From: Bifidobacterium eulemuris | GTDB lineage: Bacteria > Actinomycetota > Actinomycetes > Actinomycetales > Bifidobacteriaceae | DNA: 64,000 bases | Direction: 5' to 3' | Assembly: GCF_014898155.1 (NCBI RefSeq) | Contig: NZ_CP062938.1 | Coordinates: forward strand, 1,860,001-1,924,000 | In this document: positions 21,766 to 30,672 of the stretch, one piece after another | How the letters are laid out: every line of letters starts with the position of its first letter | Position numbering within the stretch: position 1 is the first letter of the stretch | Position numbers and translations under genes: made by a program | The notes under the pieces: generated by a model | What the model saw: the letters and a program-made list of their open reading frames with translations, nothing else | Databases searched by the model: none | What the model was told of the DNA's origin: nothing

Positions 21766-22620
21766 ATGATCAGCATGGCCGGCAAAGCGGTGCGAAGGTG
21801 GTGGGCGCTTTTCGCGCTTCCCACATTCGCGGCGTTCATCATAGGATTCGTCATCCCATTCATCATGGGCGTATACCTGAGTTTCTGCGATTTCACCACG
21901 GTGACCGACGCCGAATTCATCGGCTTGGGCAACTACGCCAAAGCCTTGCAAGACAGTGAGTTCGTGCATGCGCTCGGCTTCTCGACCGCCCTGACCGTGG
22001 TCACCACCATCGTGATCAATGTGGCCGCGTTCGCCGTGGCCTACATGCTTACGAAGAAAATCAGGGGATCGAATATCTTCCGTTCGGTGTTCTTCATGCC
22101 CAACCTCATCGGCGGCATCATCCTGGGCTATATCTGGATGCTGCTGCTCAACGGCGTGCTCGCGCACTGGGCCAAGTCGCTGACCTACTCCGCCACCTAC
22201 GGCTTCTGGGGTTTGGTCATTCTGGTCTGCTGGCAGCAGATCGGCTACATGATGATCATCTACATCGCCGGCCTGCAGTCCCTGCCCACCGACGTGCTCG
22301 AAGCGGCCGCCGTGGACGGCGCGTCCGGCACCCAGACCATGTTCCGCATCATCATCCCGCTCATGATGCCGAGCATCACCGTGTGCTCCTTCCTGTGCGT
22401 AACCAACGGATTCAAGCTGTACGACCAGAACCTCGCACTGACCAACGGCGCGCCGAGCAATATGTCGGAAGGCCTGGCCATGAACATCACCCGCACCTTC
22501 TACGGCCGTGTGGGCTGGGAAGGCGTGGGACAGGCCAAGGCGGTGCTGTTCTTCGTGCTGGTGGCCGTGGTCGCGCTGATCCAGAACAAGCTCACGACAA
22601 GCAAGGAGGTGTCCGCGTGA
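21766..22620 (+). CDS. ABC sugar transporter permease, MalF type
   Basis: 284-residue membrane channel subunit with about six hydrophobic segments. EAA loop: EAAAVDGASGTQTMFRI. ATG 21766 has the strong GGAGGAAGG 6-7 bases upstream, so the longer frame from 21685 was rejected. Its stop overlaps the start of the next permease (TGATG). The binding protein at 18757 is its likely partner despite the intervening lacI gene. Confidence 0.9.
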   Translation: MISMAGKAVRRWWALFALPTFAAFIIGFVIPFIMGVYLSFCDFTTVTDAEFIGLGNYAKALQDSEFVHALGFSTALTVVTTIVINVAAFAVAYMLTKKIRGSNIFRSVFFMPNLIGGIILGYIWMLLLNGVLAHWAKSLTYSATYGFWGLVILVCWQQIGYMMIIYIAGLQSLPTDVLEAAAVDGASGTQTMFRIIIPLMMPSITVCSFLCVTNGFKLYDQNLALTNGAPSNMSEGLAMNITRTFYGRVGWEGVGQAKAVLFFVLVAVVALIQNKLTTSKEVSA

Positions 22621-23462
22621 TGAACGAGGGCAAGAAGTTCAAGCACGGCGGACTATGGACCGCGCTGTTCACGGTGATCTCGCTGGCGTGGGTGTTCCCC
22701 ATCGTGCTGGTGGTGATCAACTCCTTCAAGCAGAAGGCTTATATTTCAAAGAACGCGTTTTCGATTCCGGCTGGCAAGGCCTTCGTCGGCTTCGAGAACT
22801 ACGCACGCGGCATCGAGGTCACGGATTTCTTCGCCAGTTTCGGCTGGACCGTGATGATCACCGTCGGTTCGGTGCTGCTGATTCTGCTGTGCACCTCGAT
22901 GTGCGCGTGGTGGATCGTGCGCGTGAACAATTGGGCCGCCAAACTGCTGTACGTACTGTTCCTGTTCAATATGATCGTGCCCTTCCAGATGGTGATGTTC
23001 ACCCTCTCCAAGCTCGCCGACATGCTGGGGCTCAACACCCCGTGGGGATTGTGCTTCGTGTATCTCGGCTTCGGGGCGGGACTTGCGGTGTTCATCTTCA
23101 CCGGCGTGGTCAAGGGCATTCCGGTCGAATTGGAGGAGGCCGCGATGATCGACGGCGCCTCCGTGCCGCGCATCTTCTTCCAGGTGGTGGTGCCGATTAT
23201 GCGGCCGTCCATCGTGTCGGTGGCGATTCTGCAGGCCATGTGGATCTGGAACGACTACCTGCTGCCCTACCTCACGCTGGATCTGCGTCACTACAAAACC
23301 ATTTCGGTGGCCATCCAATACCTGAAGGGCGGCTACGGCTCCGTGGACATGGGTGCCATGATGGCCTGCCTCGTCCTGGCGATCATCCCCATCATCGTCT
23401 TCTATCTCATCTGCCAAAAGCACATCGTCAGCGGGGTAATGGCGGGAGCCGTTAAAGGTTGA
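22620..23462 (+). CDS. ABC sugar transporter permease, MalG type
   Basis: 280 residues, six membrane segments, EAA loop EEAAMIDGASVPRIFFQV, and the MalG-like C-terminus VSGVMAGAVKG. The ATG shares one base with the stop of the upstream permease, and AAGGAGGT lies 10 bases before it (a GTG one codon earlier is possible). Translational coupling keeps the two subunits in equal amounts. The first terminator hairpin overlaps its stop codon. Confidence 0.92.
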   Translation: MNEGKKFKHGGLWTALFTVISLAWVFPIVLVVINSFKQKAYISKNAFSIPAGKAFVGFENYARGIEVTDFFASFGWTVMITVGSVLLILLCTSMCAWWIVRVNNWAAKLLYVLFLFNMIVPFQMVMFTLSKLADMLGLNTPWGLCFVYLGFGAGLAVFIFTGVVKGIPVELEEAAMIDGASVPRIFFQVVVPIMRPSIVSVAILQAMWIWNDYLLPYLTLDLRHYKTISVAIQYLKGGYGSVDMGAMMACLVLAIIPIIVFYLICQKHIVSGVMAGAVKG

Positions 23463-23509
23463 CGACTGGCGTCGTCAACCTTTGGTGGACGCCCCGGTGG
23501 GGCGTCCAC
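23454..23509 (+). terminator. Two consecutive terminator hairpins after permeases
   Basis: AAAGGTTGACGAC pairs with GTCGTCAACCTTT (23454-23483, 4-base loop), overlapping the stop codon. GTGGACGCCCC pairs with GGGGCGTCCAC (23485-23509, 3-base loop) directly after. Confidence 0.8.
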
Positions 23510-23612
23510 AGGCTCCCGCCTGAGCGAGGCGGCAGCCGAGCGAAGGTAGCATTGAGCCCGCCGGAGGCGGTCCATAATTGCAGGACGGAGCTGTCAAGGG
23601 GTGACGACTGAG

Positions 23613-23652
23613 AAGGCCGTCCTCCGCTTGGGTGCGGAGGACGGCCTTTTGT
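23613..23652. terminator. Bidirectional terminator between convergent genes
   Basis: AAGGCCGTCCTCCGC (23613-23627) pairs with GCGGAGGACGGCCTT (23634-23648), followed by TTTT on the plus strand. It also lies 13 bases past the stop of the minus-strand GH13 gene. Confidence 0.88.
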
Positions 23653-23664
23653 GGATGGAAGCTG

Positions 23665-25440
23665 TTACTTCAGAATCCAGGCGGCGGCGTCGGTGGGGAG
23701 TGTGCCGTCCTCGCCCAAGGCGACGGAGGCCAGTACGACCTCGCCTTGCGGCAAGGCGATCGGCTCCTTGCCGAAGTTGGTCACGCAGACCAGCTTGCGG
23801 CCGTCCGGATCGGCGCTCGCGCGTTCGTACGCCACCGCGTCGGCGCCCATGTCGAGCACCTCGGCCGTGGTGTCTCCAGTGGTGGTGAGCAGCCGGGCGC
23901 GCAGCGCGATCACCTCACGGTAGAGGCTGAGCATGGAATCCGGATCTCCGTCTTCAACGTCCGCCGCATACTGCTGATACCACAGCGGCTGCGGCAGGTG
24001 CGGATCGGCGGACGGCGTGCCGTCGGCGCGCGTGGCGGGGGAGAATCCGAAGGATGCTCCGGTGCCGAACTGATGCTCGTCGGAGGGGCTCCACTCGGCC
24101 ACTTCGGGCAGGTCGGCGGCGGTCCACGGCATCGGCACGCGGCAGCCGTCGCGTCCCTTATCTGTGTAGTTGCGGTGCGTGTTGAACGCGGTTGGATCCT
24201 CCAAACGGTCCCACGGGATATCCGCGACTTCGAACAGGCCAAGCTCCTCGCCCTGGTAGACGTACACCGAGCCGGGCAGGCCCATCTCCATCACCACGGC
24301 GGCGCGGGCGCGGCGCGTGCCGAGTTCGCGGTCCTCCGTGTAGCTTTCGCCGTTGCGGGTCAGCCAATCGTGCGCCAGCTGATGATGCGCGGGGGCCTTC
24401 ACCTGCGGCAGGCCGTAGCGCGAGGGGCTGCGCGGCACGTCATGGTTGTTCATCACCCATGTAGTGGTGGAATCGCCGGTCTGGGCGGCGGATTCCAAGC
24501 CCTCCGCGATGGCGGCGCGCATCTCATCCGCGGACCAGTTGGCCTTGGCGAACTCGAAGTTGAACACCTGCCCCAGCTCGTCGGTGGAGGCGTACAGATG
24601 CTGGTGCTCGGGCACCACCCACGCCTCGCCCACCGCGAAACGCGGCGGATCGTACTCGTTGAACACCTCACGCCATTCACGGTAGATGTCGTGCACTTCG
24701 CGCCGATCCCACAGCGGGTCGGAGAAGTCGTGGCACAGGCACCGCTGCACGGAATACTTGCGGCCGAGCTCCTCCAGCGGCGCCGAATCGAGATCCTTGG
24801 CCAAGCCGTGCGCCACATCGATGCGGAAGCCATCGGTGCCGTGGTCGGACCAGAAACGCAGCGTGGTTTTGAATTCCTCGTGGATGTCCGGATTGTTCCA
24901 GTTGACGTCGGGCTGCTCCTTGGCGAACAGGTGCAGATACCACTGGCCGTCCTCGACGCGTTCCCACGCCGGGCCGCCGAACATTCCCTGCCAGTCGTTG
25001 GGCGGCAGTTCGCCATTCTCGCCGCGACCCTCGCGGAAGATGTAGCGGTCGCGTGCGGCGGATCCTCGTCCGGCGGCCAGCGCCTCCTGGAAGAACACAT
25101 GCTTGTCGGCGGTATGGTTTGGCACGATGTCGACGATCACCTTCATGCCCGCCTCATGCGCGGCTTCGGCCATGCGGTCGAAATCGTCCATGGTGCCCAG
25201 CCGCGGGTCGACGTTGCGGTAGTCGATCACGTCGTAACCGCCGTCCGCCAGGTCGGAAGGATAGAAGGGGCTCAGCCAAATCGCGTCGACGCCGAGATCC
25301 TTCAGATAGTCGATTTTCTCGGTGACGCCGGCGATGTCGCCGAGACCGTCGCCGTTGACGTCTTTGAAGCTGCGCGGGTAGATCTGGTAGACCACCGCCT
25401 GCTTCCACCAGTCGTCGTTGAGATTGTTGGCGGTCATCAT
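23665..25440 (-). CDS. GH13 alpha-glucosidase (subfamily 30-like)
   Basis: Cytoplasmic enzyme of 591 residues releasing glucose from maltose or short malto-oligosaccharides. Barrel start VVYQIYPRSFKDVNGDGLGD. Catalytic regions: DIVPNHTA, GFRIDVAHGLAKD with the nucleophile Asp (the DVAHG sequence is typical of subfamily 30), FAVGEAWV with the acid/base Glu, and WVMNNHDVPR. The ATGATG at 25440 has GGAAAGGAAG just upstream; the extra 20 codons of the open frame were dropped. A TGACAACGAT operator lies 36 bases upstream. It converges with the permease operon; divergent from the YesL-like gene. Confidence 0.93.
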   Translation of the reverse strand: MMTANNLNDDWWKQAVVYQIYPRSFKDVNGDGLGDIAGVTEKIDYLKDLGVDAIWLSPFYPSDLADGGYDVIDYRNVDPRLGTMDDFDRMAEAAHEAGMKVIVDIVPNHTADKHVFFQEALAAGRGSAARDRYIFREGRGENGELPPNDWQGMFGGPAWERVEDGQWYLHLFAKEQPDVNWNNPDIHEEFKTTLRFWSDHGTDGFRIDVAHGLAKDLDSAPLEELGRKYSVQRCLCHDFSDPLWDRREVHDIYREWREVFNEYDPPRFAVGEAWVVPEHQHLYASTDELGQVFNFEFAKANWSADEMRAAIAEGLESAAQTGDSTTTWVMNNHDVPRSPSRYGLPQVKAPAHHQLAHDWLTRNGESYTEDRELGTRRARAAVVMEMGLPGSVYVYQGEELGLFEVADIPWDRLEDPTAFNTHRNYTDKGRDGCRVPMPWTAADLPEVAEWSPSDEHQFGTGASFGFSPATRADGTPSADPHLPQPLWYQQYAADVEDGDPDSMLSLYREVIALRARLLTTTGDTTAEVLDMGADAVAYERASADPDGRKLVCVTNFGKEPIALPQGEVVLASVALGEDGTLPTDAAAWILK

Positions 25441-25475
25441 GCTTCCTTTCCTGTGGTCGGGTGTTGCGGTTGTGA

Positions 25476-25490
25476 TGACAACGATACCAT
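25476..25490. promoter_or_regulatory. LacI-type operator before GH13 gene
   Basis: TGACAACGATACCAT, sharing TGACAACG(A/T)T with sites at 21609, 27511 and 29850. Confidence 0.6.
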
Positions 25491-25539
25491 GCGAAATCAT
25501 AATGAAACTAAAAACACGCTAAAATCATGATGGTAACGT

Positions 25540-25575
25540 GGTCATATTATGGTCATTCTTGGTCAAACTTGGTCA
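25540..25575 (+). repeat. Four GGTCA direct repeats at helical spacing
   Basis: GGTCA begins at 25540, 25551, 25561 and 25571, i.e. steps of 11, 10 and 10 bases, placing all copies on one face of the helix. They lie 45-80 bases before the YesL-like gene. Confidence 0.7.
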
Positions 25576-25619
25576 TGGGTAGAATGGAACGCGGAACGCT
25601 GGGCGACATGAGGAGGACC

Positions 25620-26246
25620 ATGGGCTGGTTATCACCGGATTCCGGACTGATGCGAGGAATCAGCGACGCCGTCGACGCCGTATGGATCAACATCCTGATG
25701 CTGGTCACCTCAATTCCCATCGTCACCATCGGCGCGGCGCTCGCCGCCGGACATGACGCGGCGCGACGCTCCCTCGACGGTGAGGGGCACGTGACCTCCA
25801 ACTACTTCAAGGCGTTCAAAGAGAACCTTCCCAAAGCCACGTTGCTGTGGCTGCCGTATCTCATTGTCGCCGTCGGACTGGCGTACGCATGGGTCGTGCT
25901 GCAGATCACGCCGCTGCTCATCCCCAAATTCGCGCTCACCATCCTGTGGGTGATCGGATTCGAATGGACCTTCGCCCTGCAGGCGCGCTTCGAGAACGGC
26001 GTAGGCGTTACGTTGCGCAATGCCTACGTGTTCGGCGTCTCCAAAATCGGCTACACGCTGGCACTCGCCGCCATCGACGCCGTGTTCGTCGGGCTGTTGG
26101 TCGCCTCATGGTTCCTGATGCCGCAGGGGCTGTTCCTGCTGCTGGTGTTCGGCTACGGCACCATCATCATGCTGCATGTGCCGATTCTGGAATACGCTTT
26201 GCGTCGCTATACCGCCGGCGAGGAGAGTCCGTCCAGCAGCTTGTGA
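25620..26246 (+). CDS. YesL/DUF624-family membrane protein
   Basis: 208 residues with about five hydrophobic segments (WINILMLVTSIPIVTIGAAL near the N-terminus; then LPYLIVAVGLAYAWVVLQI, FALTILWVIGFEWTF, LALAAIDAVFVGLLVASWF and GLFLLLVFGYGTIIML). SIPIVTIGAA and the following GHDAARRSL match the DUF624 signature. Such proteins are often next to ABC sugar importers, and a role in their regulation or assembly has been suggested but is unproven. ATG 25620 was chosen because homologues begin about here; AGGAGG is only 3 bases away, so an upstream ATG at 25608 or 25584 remains possible. Confidence 0.8.
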   Translation: MGWLSPDSGLMRGISDAVDAVWINILMLVTSIPIVTIGAALAAGHDAARRSLDGEGHVTSNYFKAFKENLPKATLLWLPYLIVAVGLAYAWVVLQITPLLIPKFALTILWVIGFEWTFALQARFENGVGVTLRNAYVFGVSKIGYTLALAAIDAVFVGLLVASWFLMPQGLFLLLVFGYGTIIMLHVPILEYALRRYTAGEESPSSSL

Positions 26247-26259
26247 CGCAAGAGGCTTG

Positions 26260-26431
26260 AGATCCTTCGACTGCGTTCGCTTCGCTCTCTGCGCTCAGGA
26301 TGACGACGGAGTGTGAGCGTCATCTTCTGCAAGGTGGCCGATGTACGCTCGTTCCCTCCGCTCAGGATGACGGTGAGGCATGGGCCTCACCGTTTGCAAG
26401 GTGTCGACGTTCGCTCCGCTCAGGATGACGG
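26260..26431. repeat. Three tandem copies of the dispersed intergenic repeat
   Basis: Copies ending in CGCTCAGGATGAC lie at 26260-26305, about 26343-26372 and 26404-26431, separated by related filler. The last copy supplies the terminal codons and stop of the lacI gene that ends at 26420. Confidence 0.75.
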
Positions 26432-27445
26432 GCTGGTGGGTGGTGGGGCGGTGGTGTCGCGCAGAATAAGCGGGGCGTCGGGCGTTTCGAAGGGTGTTTC
26501 GATCGGCTCGTCGGCGATGGCCGCCAGCGTCTTCTCCGCGGCCAGCGACCCCATGGCGAAGGGGTCCTGATGGATGGTGGTCAGGCCCACCTGCGCGGCC
26601 AAGTCGATGTCGTCGAATCCGATGATGGACAGATCCCGCGGCACCTGCCTGCCGTAGCCGCGCAGCCGGTAGAGCACGGGCAGCGCCAGCTCATCGTCCT
26701 GAAAACAGACCGCGGTCAGCTCGGGTGAGGCGGAAAGCACGGCATTCAGCGAGGAGTTGACGTCCAGCTCGCTGCGGTTGATCATCAGGGGAACGGCCTC
26801 GACACCGTCATGCCGCGCGCACGCGTCGATAATGCCCTGCAGTCGAGCCTCGGCGCTGAACCGCATCCCCGAGCGCGTGGCGGTGCCGCCGACGAAGGCG
26901 ATATGGCGGTGGCCAAGCGCGATGAGATGCTCCGCGGCCCGGCGTGAGGCGGCATGGTCGTCGATGCTCACACCCGCGTCGAAACCCTCGGAGGCGGGAA
27001 TGTTCACGCCGATCACCGGCACACGCATGTTCTTGAGCCGCTCCACCTCGTCCGGTTCGATGTTGAACGAGCTGACGATCACCGCATCCGCATTGCGCCG
27101 TACGGGCAAGTCCGCGAAGAAGCGTTGGCGTTCCTCGACGCTGCTCATGGGGAATGGCGCGATGTCATACCCCGCGGGGCGCAATACCGCGTCGAGGCCG
27201 GCGAACACATTCGCGTTGAACCACGTGCTGATGCGCTCGCTGGCCAACAGCGCCACGCGCAGGGTCTGCCCCGATTTGAGCGCCGCCGCCGAACGTGAGA
27301 CGCGGTATTCAAGCCGTTCTGCCGCGGCCAGCACCTTATCGCGGGTGTCGGGCAGCACAAGGTCCGGCTTGGCGAAGGTGCGCGACACCGTGGAGACGGA
27401 TACGCCGGCGGCTCGCGCCACCGCCTGAATGCTTGCTTTCGCCAT
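26420..27445 (-). CDS. LacI-family repressor of alpha-glucan genes
   Basis: 341-residue repressor with the HTH IQAVARAAGVSVSTVSRTF, hinge VSRSAAALKSG and a LacI effector domain (VPVIGVNIPA, DLSIIGFDDIDLA). ATG 27445 is preceded by GAGGAGGG; the ATG one codon upstream is too close to it. A TGACAACGATATCAT operator lies 66 bases upstream, so it may regulate itself. It is close in sequence layout to the repressors at 20355 and 39149. The last residues are encoded by an intergenic repeat copy. Effector presumably maltose or a glucan fragment. Confidence 0.92.
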   Translation of the reverse strand: MAKASIQAVARAAGVSVSTVSRTFAKPDLVLPDTRDKVLAAAERLEYRVSRSAAALKSGQTLRVALLASERISTWFNANVFAGLDAVLRPAGYDIAPFPMSSVEERQRFFADLPVRRNADAVIVSSFNIEPDEVERLKNMRVPVIGVNIPASEGFDAGVSIDDHAASRRAAEHLIALGHRHIAFVGGTATRSGMRFSAEARLQGIIDACARHDGVEAVPLMINRSELDVNSSLNAVLSASPELTAVCFQDDELALPVLYRLRGYGRQVPRDLSIIGFDDIDLAAQVGLTTIHQDPFAMGSLAAEKTLAAIADEPIETPFETPDAPLILRDTTAPPPTSPSS

Positions 27446-27510
27446 CATCCCTCCTCTCGACGCCGATGCTGTGCGTGAGAAGGAACGGCGACAAGGCCGT
27501 TCCATGCTGT

Positions 27511-27525
27511 GACAACGATATCATC
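27511..27525. promoter_or_regulatory. LacI-type operator before lacI gene
   Basis: TGACAACGATATCAT; third member of the TGACAACG(A/T)T operator set, in the space between lacI and the 3' end of malQ. Confidence 0.6.
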
Positions 27526-27565
27526 AGTGGAGGCGTCTCGGAAACCGCGTCTGCCCACCGGAGGG

Positions 27566-29731
27566 TCAGCGCTCGCCGCGCATCACCGCGCACAGGGAGC
27601 GCATGCGCGGCAGCGAGAACACCTCGTCCGTATGCACCACCCGGCCCTGCTCGTCGGTCAGCGGAATCCGCCAGTTCGGATACTGGTACGACGTGCCCGG
27701 CTGGTTCTGCGAGCGGTGCTCGTCCACGCCATCCACCAGCGCCGCCTGCAGCAGCAGCGAGGGCGTCTTGGTGAGCATCGCATGCATGGCCTCGACGATC
27801 TGCTGCTCGTGCGCGCTCACGTCGGCCGCGACGTCGGGCGAAATCAGGCCTTCATCCATCAGTCGTGCCATCATCGCATCGCGTTCCGCCGTGGCCGAAC
27901 GCTGGAACACCTCCACCGGCTCGGTGAGCAGCTGCAGCCGCTCACGCAGGCGCACGTGCTCAAAATCCAAATAGCCCGCGGTGGGCGGCAGGTCATGCGT
28001 GGTCACCGACGCCAACGCCTGCCGGCGATAGTCACTGGGCGGCAGATACGGGTCTCCCGCGGTGCCGGAATTATCCACGCGTGCGAACCATTCGACCTCG
28101 GTGCCCAGCACGCCGCGTTCGGCAAGAACCTGCCGCACATAATCCGGCACGGTTCCCAAATCCTCGCCGATGACCATGCCGTTCGCGCGTGTGGCCTCGA
28201 TGGCCAGCACCGACAGCATCGCGTCATGGTCGTAGGTCACATAGGCGCCGTCCTTGGCCGTGTGTCCGGCGGGAATCCACCACAGGCGGAACAAGCCCAG
28301 CACATGGTCGATGCGCACGGCGCCGGCGTGGGCAAAAATCGAACGCACCATCTCGCGGTAGGTCAGGTAGCCGGTCTCCTCCAGGTAATTCGGATTGAAC
28401 GGCGGCTGGCCCCAATCCTGGCCCTGCTGGTTGTAGAAATCGGGCGGGCAGCCCACGGTCACGCCGGTGACGAAACGTTCGGGGTTGGCCCACACGTCCG
28501 CGCCGAGATCGTGCACGCCCACGGCCATGTCATGCATCAGGCCCAACGCCATGCCCGCATCCTTCGCGGCGCGCTGCGCGTCATCCACCTGCTCGCAGGC
28601 GATCCACTGCAGCCAGCGGTTGAACTCCAGCAGGTCGGCGTGCTCGCGGGCGAGTTCGGCGACCTCGGGGGAATCCGGCGCAATGGTCGAGAACCAAGGA
28701 TTGTCGCCCCAAGGCGCGCCCCAGACCTCGAAGGCCACGCACCATGTTGCGAAGGAATCCAGATCGGGGCCGGACTGGCGCTTGAATTGGGTGAACGCCG
28801 CTTCTCTCTCGGGGGAGCGGGGGTGGTCGAAGATCGCGCGCAACGCCTGGCGTTTGGCATCCCATGCGGCGTTGATATCCATGGGATTGGGGTCGTCGTT
28901 GCGGGCGGCGATGCCGGCGTGCAGGCCGTCCACCTGCGCGCGCTCCGCCTCGTCGAGATCGTCATACTCGGGAATATCCTGCGGGCGGATGTAGGTGGCG
29001 TTGAGGAATCGACGCGACTCAGGCAGATAGGGCGAGGGCTCCAGCGGGGTGATGGGGGCGCAGGCGTGGATCGGGTTGATGAGCATGAAATCCGCGCCGT
29101 TCTTCGCGGCGTCGGCGGCCAGTCGGCGCAGGTCGCCGTAATCCCCCACGCCCCACGAATCATGCGAGCGGACGGAATACAGCTGCGTCATCCAGCCCCA
29201 ACGCCGATGCTCGGCCACGGTAGCGGGGAGTGGAATGCGTGCGGGGGCGCAGATCACCGTCGCAGAGGCGCTCTTTCCGTTCGCATCGATGGCAAGCGTA
29301 TGGTATCCCGCCGGCAGATCGTCGGGCAGGGTGATTCGGGTTTCGCCGGTGCTGGGGTCGACGGTCGCCTTCAGCTCGCGTACGGCATCGTCTCCGTTCG
29401 GGGAGTCCAGCGTGAGCGTGACGATGGTGGACTCGGCGGCGAGGTTCACCGTGATGGACCGCGGCTCGCCGACGTGGGCCACAATGGTCGGCGGGAGCGG
29501 TCTTTCGCTCGCGGCCTGTTCGACGTGGGCCAGAGACCGGTCGATGCTTTCGGGCGAGGATGCGTCGACGCCCAATGCCTTGAGCACGCCAACCAGCGCC
29601 TCATCGGTGTTTTCGACATAGTCGCCCACCTGATCGATGTACGAGGTGGAGACGCCGCAGGCCTTGGCCAAACGGATAAGCGGGCGAGCGAGACGCTCGG
29701 GGTTTTCGAGAAGGGGAACGGAATCGACCAT
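27566..29731 (-). CDS. malQ: 4-alpha-glucanotransferase (amylomaltase, GH77)
   Basis: Cytoplasmic disproportionating enzyme that transfers maltosyl or longer glucan units between maltodextrins, releasing glucose. 721 residues: an extra N-terminal domain of about 170 residues as in E. coli-type MalQ, then the GH77 barrel. Conserved segments: GDYGDLRRL, the catalytic Asp in RIDHVLGLFRLWWIP, the acid/base Glu in GMVIGEDLGTVP, and SVTTHDLPPTAGY with the third acidic residue. AGGAG precedes ATG 29731. An operator-controlled promoter lies about 105 bases upstream. Confidence 0.95.
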   Translation of the reverse strand: MVDSVPLLENPERLARPLIRLAKACGVSTSYIDQVGDYVENTDEALVGVLKALGVDASSPESIDRSLAHVEQAASERPLPPTIVAHVGEPRSITVNLAAESTIVTLTLDSPNGDDAVRELKATVDPSTGETRITLPDDLPAGYHTLAIDANGKSASATVICAPARIPLPATVAEHRRWGWMTQLYSVRSHDSWGVGDYGDLRRLAADAAKNGADFMLINPIHACAPITPLEPSPYLPESRRFLNATYIRPQDIPEYDDLDEAERAQVDGLHAGIAARNDDPNPMDINAAWDAKRQALRAIFDHPRSPEREAAFTQFKRQSGPDLDSFATWCVAFEVWGAPWGDNPWFSTIAPDSPEVAELAREHADLLEFNRWLQWIACEQVDDAQRAAKDAGMALGLMHDMAVGVHDLGADVWANPERFVTGVTVGCPPDFYNQQGQDWGQPPFNPNYLEETGYLTYREMVRSIFAHAGAVRIDHVLGLFRLWWIPAGHTAKDGAYVTYDHDAMLSVLAIEATRANGMVIGEDLGTVPDYVRQVLAERGVLGTEVEWFARVDNSGTAGDPYLPPSDYRRQALASVTTHDLPPTAGYLDFEHVRLRERLQLLTEPVEVFQRSATAERDAMMARLMDEGLISPDVAADVSAHEQQIVEAMHAMLTKTPSLLLQAALVDGVDEHRSQNQPGTSYQYPNWRIPLTDEQGRVVHTDEVFSLPRMRSLCAVMRGER

Positions 29732-29835
29732 GTGTGGCTCCTATGCTGGTTGATATCGCTTCATGTGTTGCAAACGTCCGTCAATTTTCCTCGACATTGA
29801 CCTTGTCGGATGTTTGTGAATGCTTTGGTATCTAA

Positions 29836-29864
29836 AAGATACATTGTTTTGACAACGATTGCAA
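29836..29864 (-). promoter_or_regulatory. malQ promoter with overlapping operator
   Basis: On the minus strand TTGCAA (29864-29859), 17 bases, TATCTT (29841-29836). The operator TGACAACGATTGCAA (29850-29864, plus strand reading) covers the -35 and spacer. Confidence 0.7.
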
Positions 29865-29910
29865 ACAATATGATTGAGTGTGCGTTGCGCGCCGATGGCG
29901 GGAAGGTGCG

Positions 29911-30663
29911 TCAGAACGCGGCGAACACAAGCAGTACGGCGGGGTACAGCGCGTAGAACAGCCACTGCACCCAGGGCTTGTTCGCGCGGTCGTATCCGAG
30001 CCTGCCGTTGCGGTAGTGCAGGATGGCCACGCCGAACGCCGGCAGAATGCAGAAGAGGGCGCTGCAAGCGGCGGCGAGCATCATCATCGTGTTCTCCCGC
30101 GCGGACAGGTAGCGGAAGATCAGCGCCAATACCACAATCAGCACGCCCTCGTTCATGATCTGCTGTCGCAGTCCGATATGCCCCAGCAGCATCCAAGCCA
30201 GCGCGGCCACCGCGACGACGACGCCGACGGCGCGGCGGGTAACGGCCGGGCGGTCGCGGAACGCGTCGATCAGCGCCAAGGCGACCACAACGATGGCCAA
30301 CGCGAACACCGGATTCTGCGAACCCCAATCCACCGCCTTGCCGGTGGTGGCCAGATCGTACGGCACCTCCGAGATGACGGCCAGCGCGAGCAGCCGCACG
30401 GCATACCAGCGCACGTCACGCGTATGCCGGTAGCCTTCGACCGTCAGCCATGCGTACACCGGCACGGCCACCCATGAGACCGCCTCGCACAGCACGGCGA
30501 CGGTGAGATTCGTCATATCCACGTCGGCCGCGTCCAGACCGGAGAGTCCGGTGGGGAACACGACCCCACCCACGCACGACAGCGCCACGAGAACGATGCC
30601 GACGATTTTGAGGCGGAGATAGGACAGCCCACGCGCGGGGTGGGCGGCTTGCTGCTGGTTCAT
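29911..30663 (-). CDS. TraX-family polytopic membrane protein
   Basis: 250 residues with seven or more hydrophobic segments. The family is named after the F-plasmid pilin acetylase TraX and is considered a membrane acyltransferase group. Family features: VAVPVYAWLTVEGYRHTRDVRWYAVRLL near residue 65-95, ISEVPYDL, and the C-terminal NKPWVQWLFYALYPAVLL. Shine-Dalgarno AGGAGG before ATG 30663. It starts only 9 bases after the pullulanase stop, so it is in that operon. The connection of a possible acyltransferase with starch use is unexplained. Confidence 0.78.
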   Translation of the reverse strand: MNQQQAAHPARGLSYLRLKIVGIVLVALSCVGGVVFPTGLSGLDAADVDMTNLTVAVLCEAVSWVAVPVYAWLTVEGYRHTRDVRWYAVRLLALAVISEVPYDLATTGKAVDWGSQNPVFALAIVVVALALIDAFRDRPAVTRRAVGVVVAVAALAWMLLGHIGLRQQIMNEGVLIVVLALIFRYLSARENTMMMLAAACSALFCILPAFGVAILHYRNGRLGYDRANKPWVQWLFYALYPAVLLVFAAF

Positions 30664-30672
30664 GGATTCCTC

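Noticed and set aside
23632..25530. 632-codon plus-strand open frame
   Set aside because: It is the antisense of the GH13 gene at 23665-25440, whose catalytic motifs are unmistakable; high GC content keeps the opposite strand open.
27509..29800. 763-codon plus-strand open frame
   Set aside because: Antisense of malQ; the translation has Gly/His/Arg/Val-rich composition and no domain.
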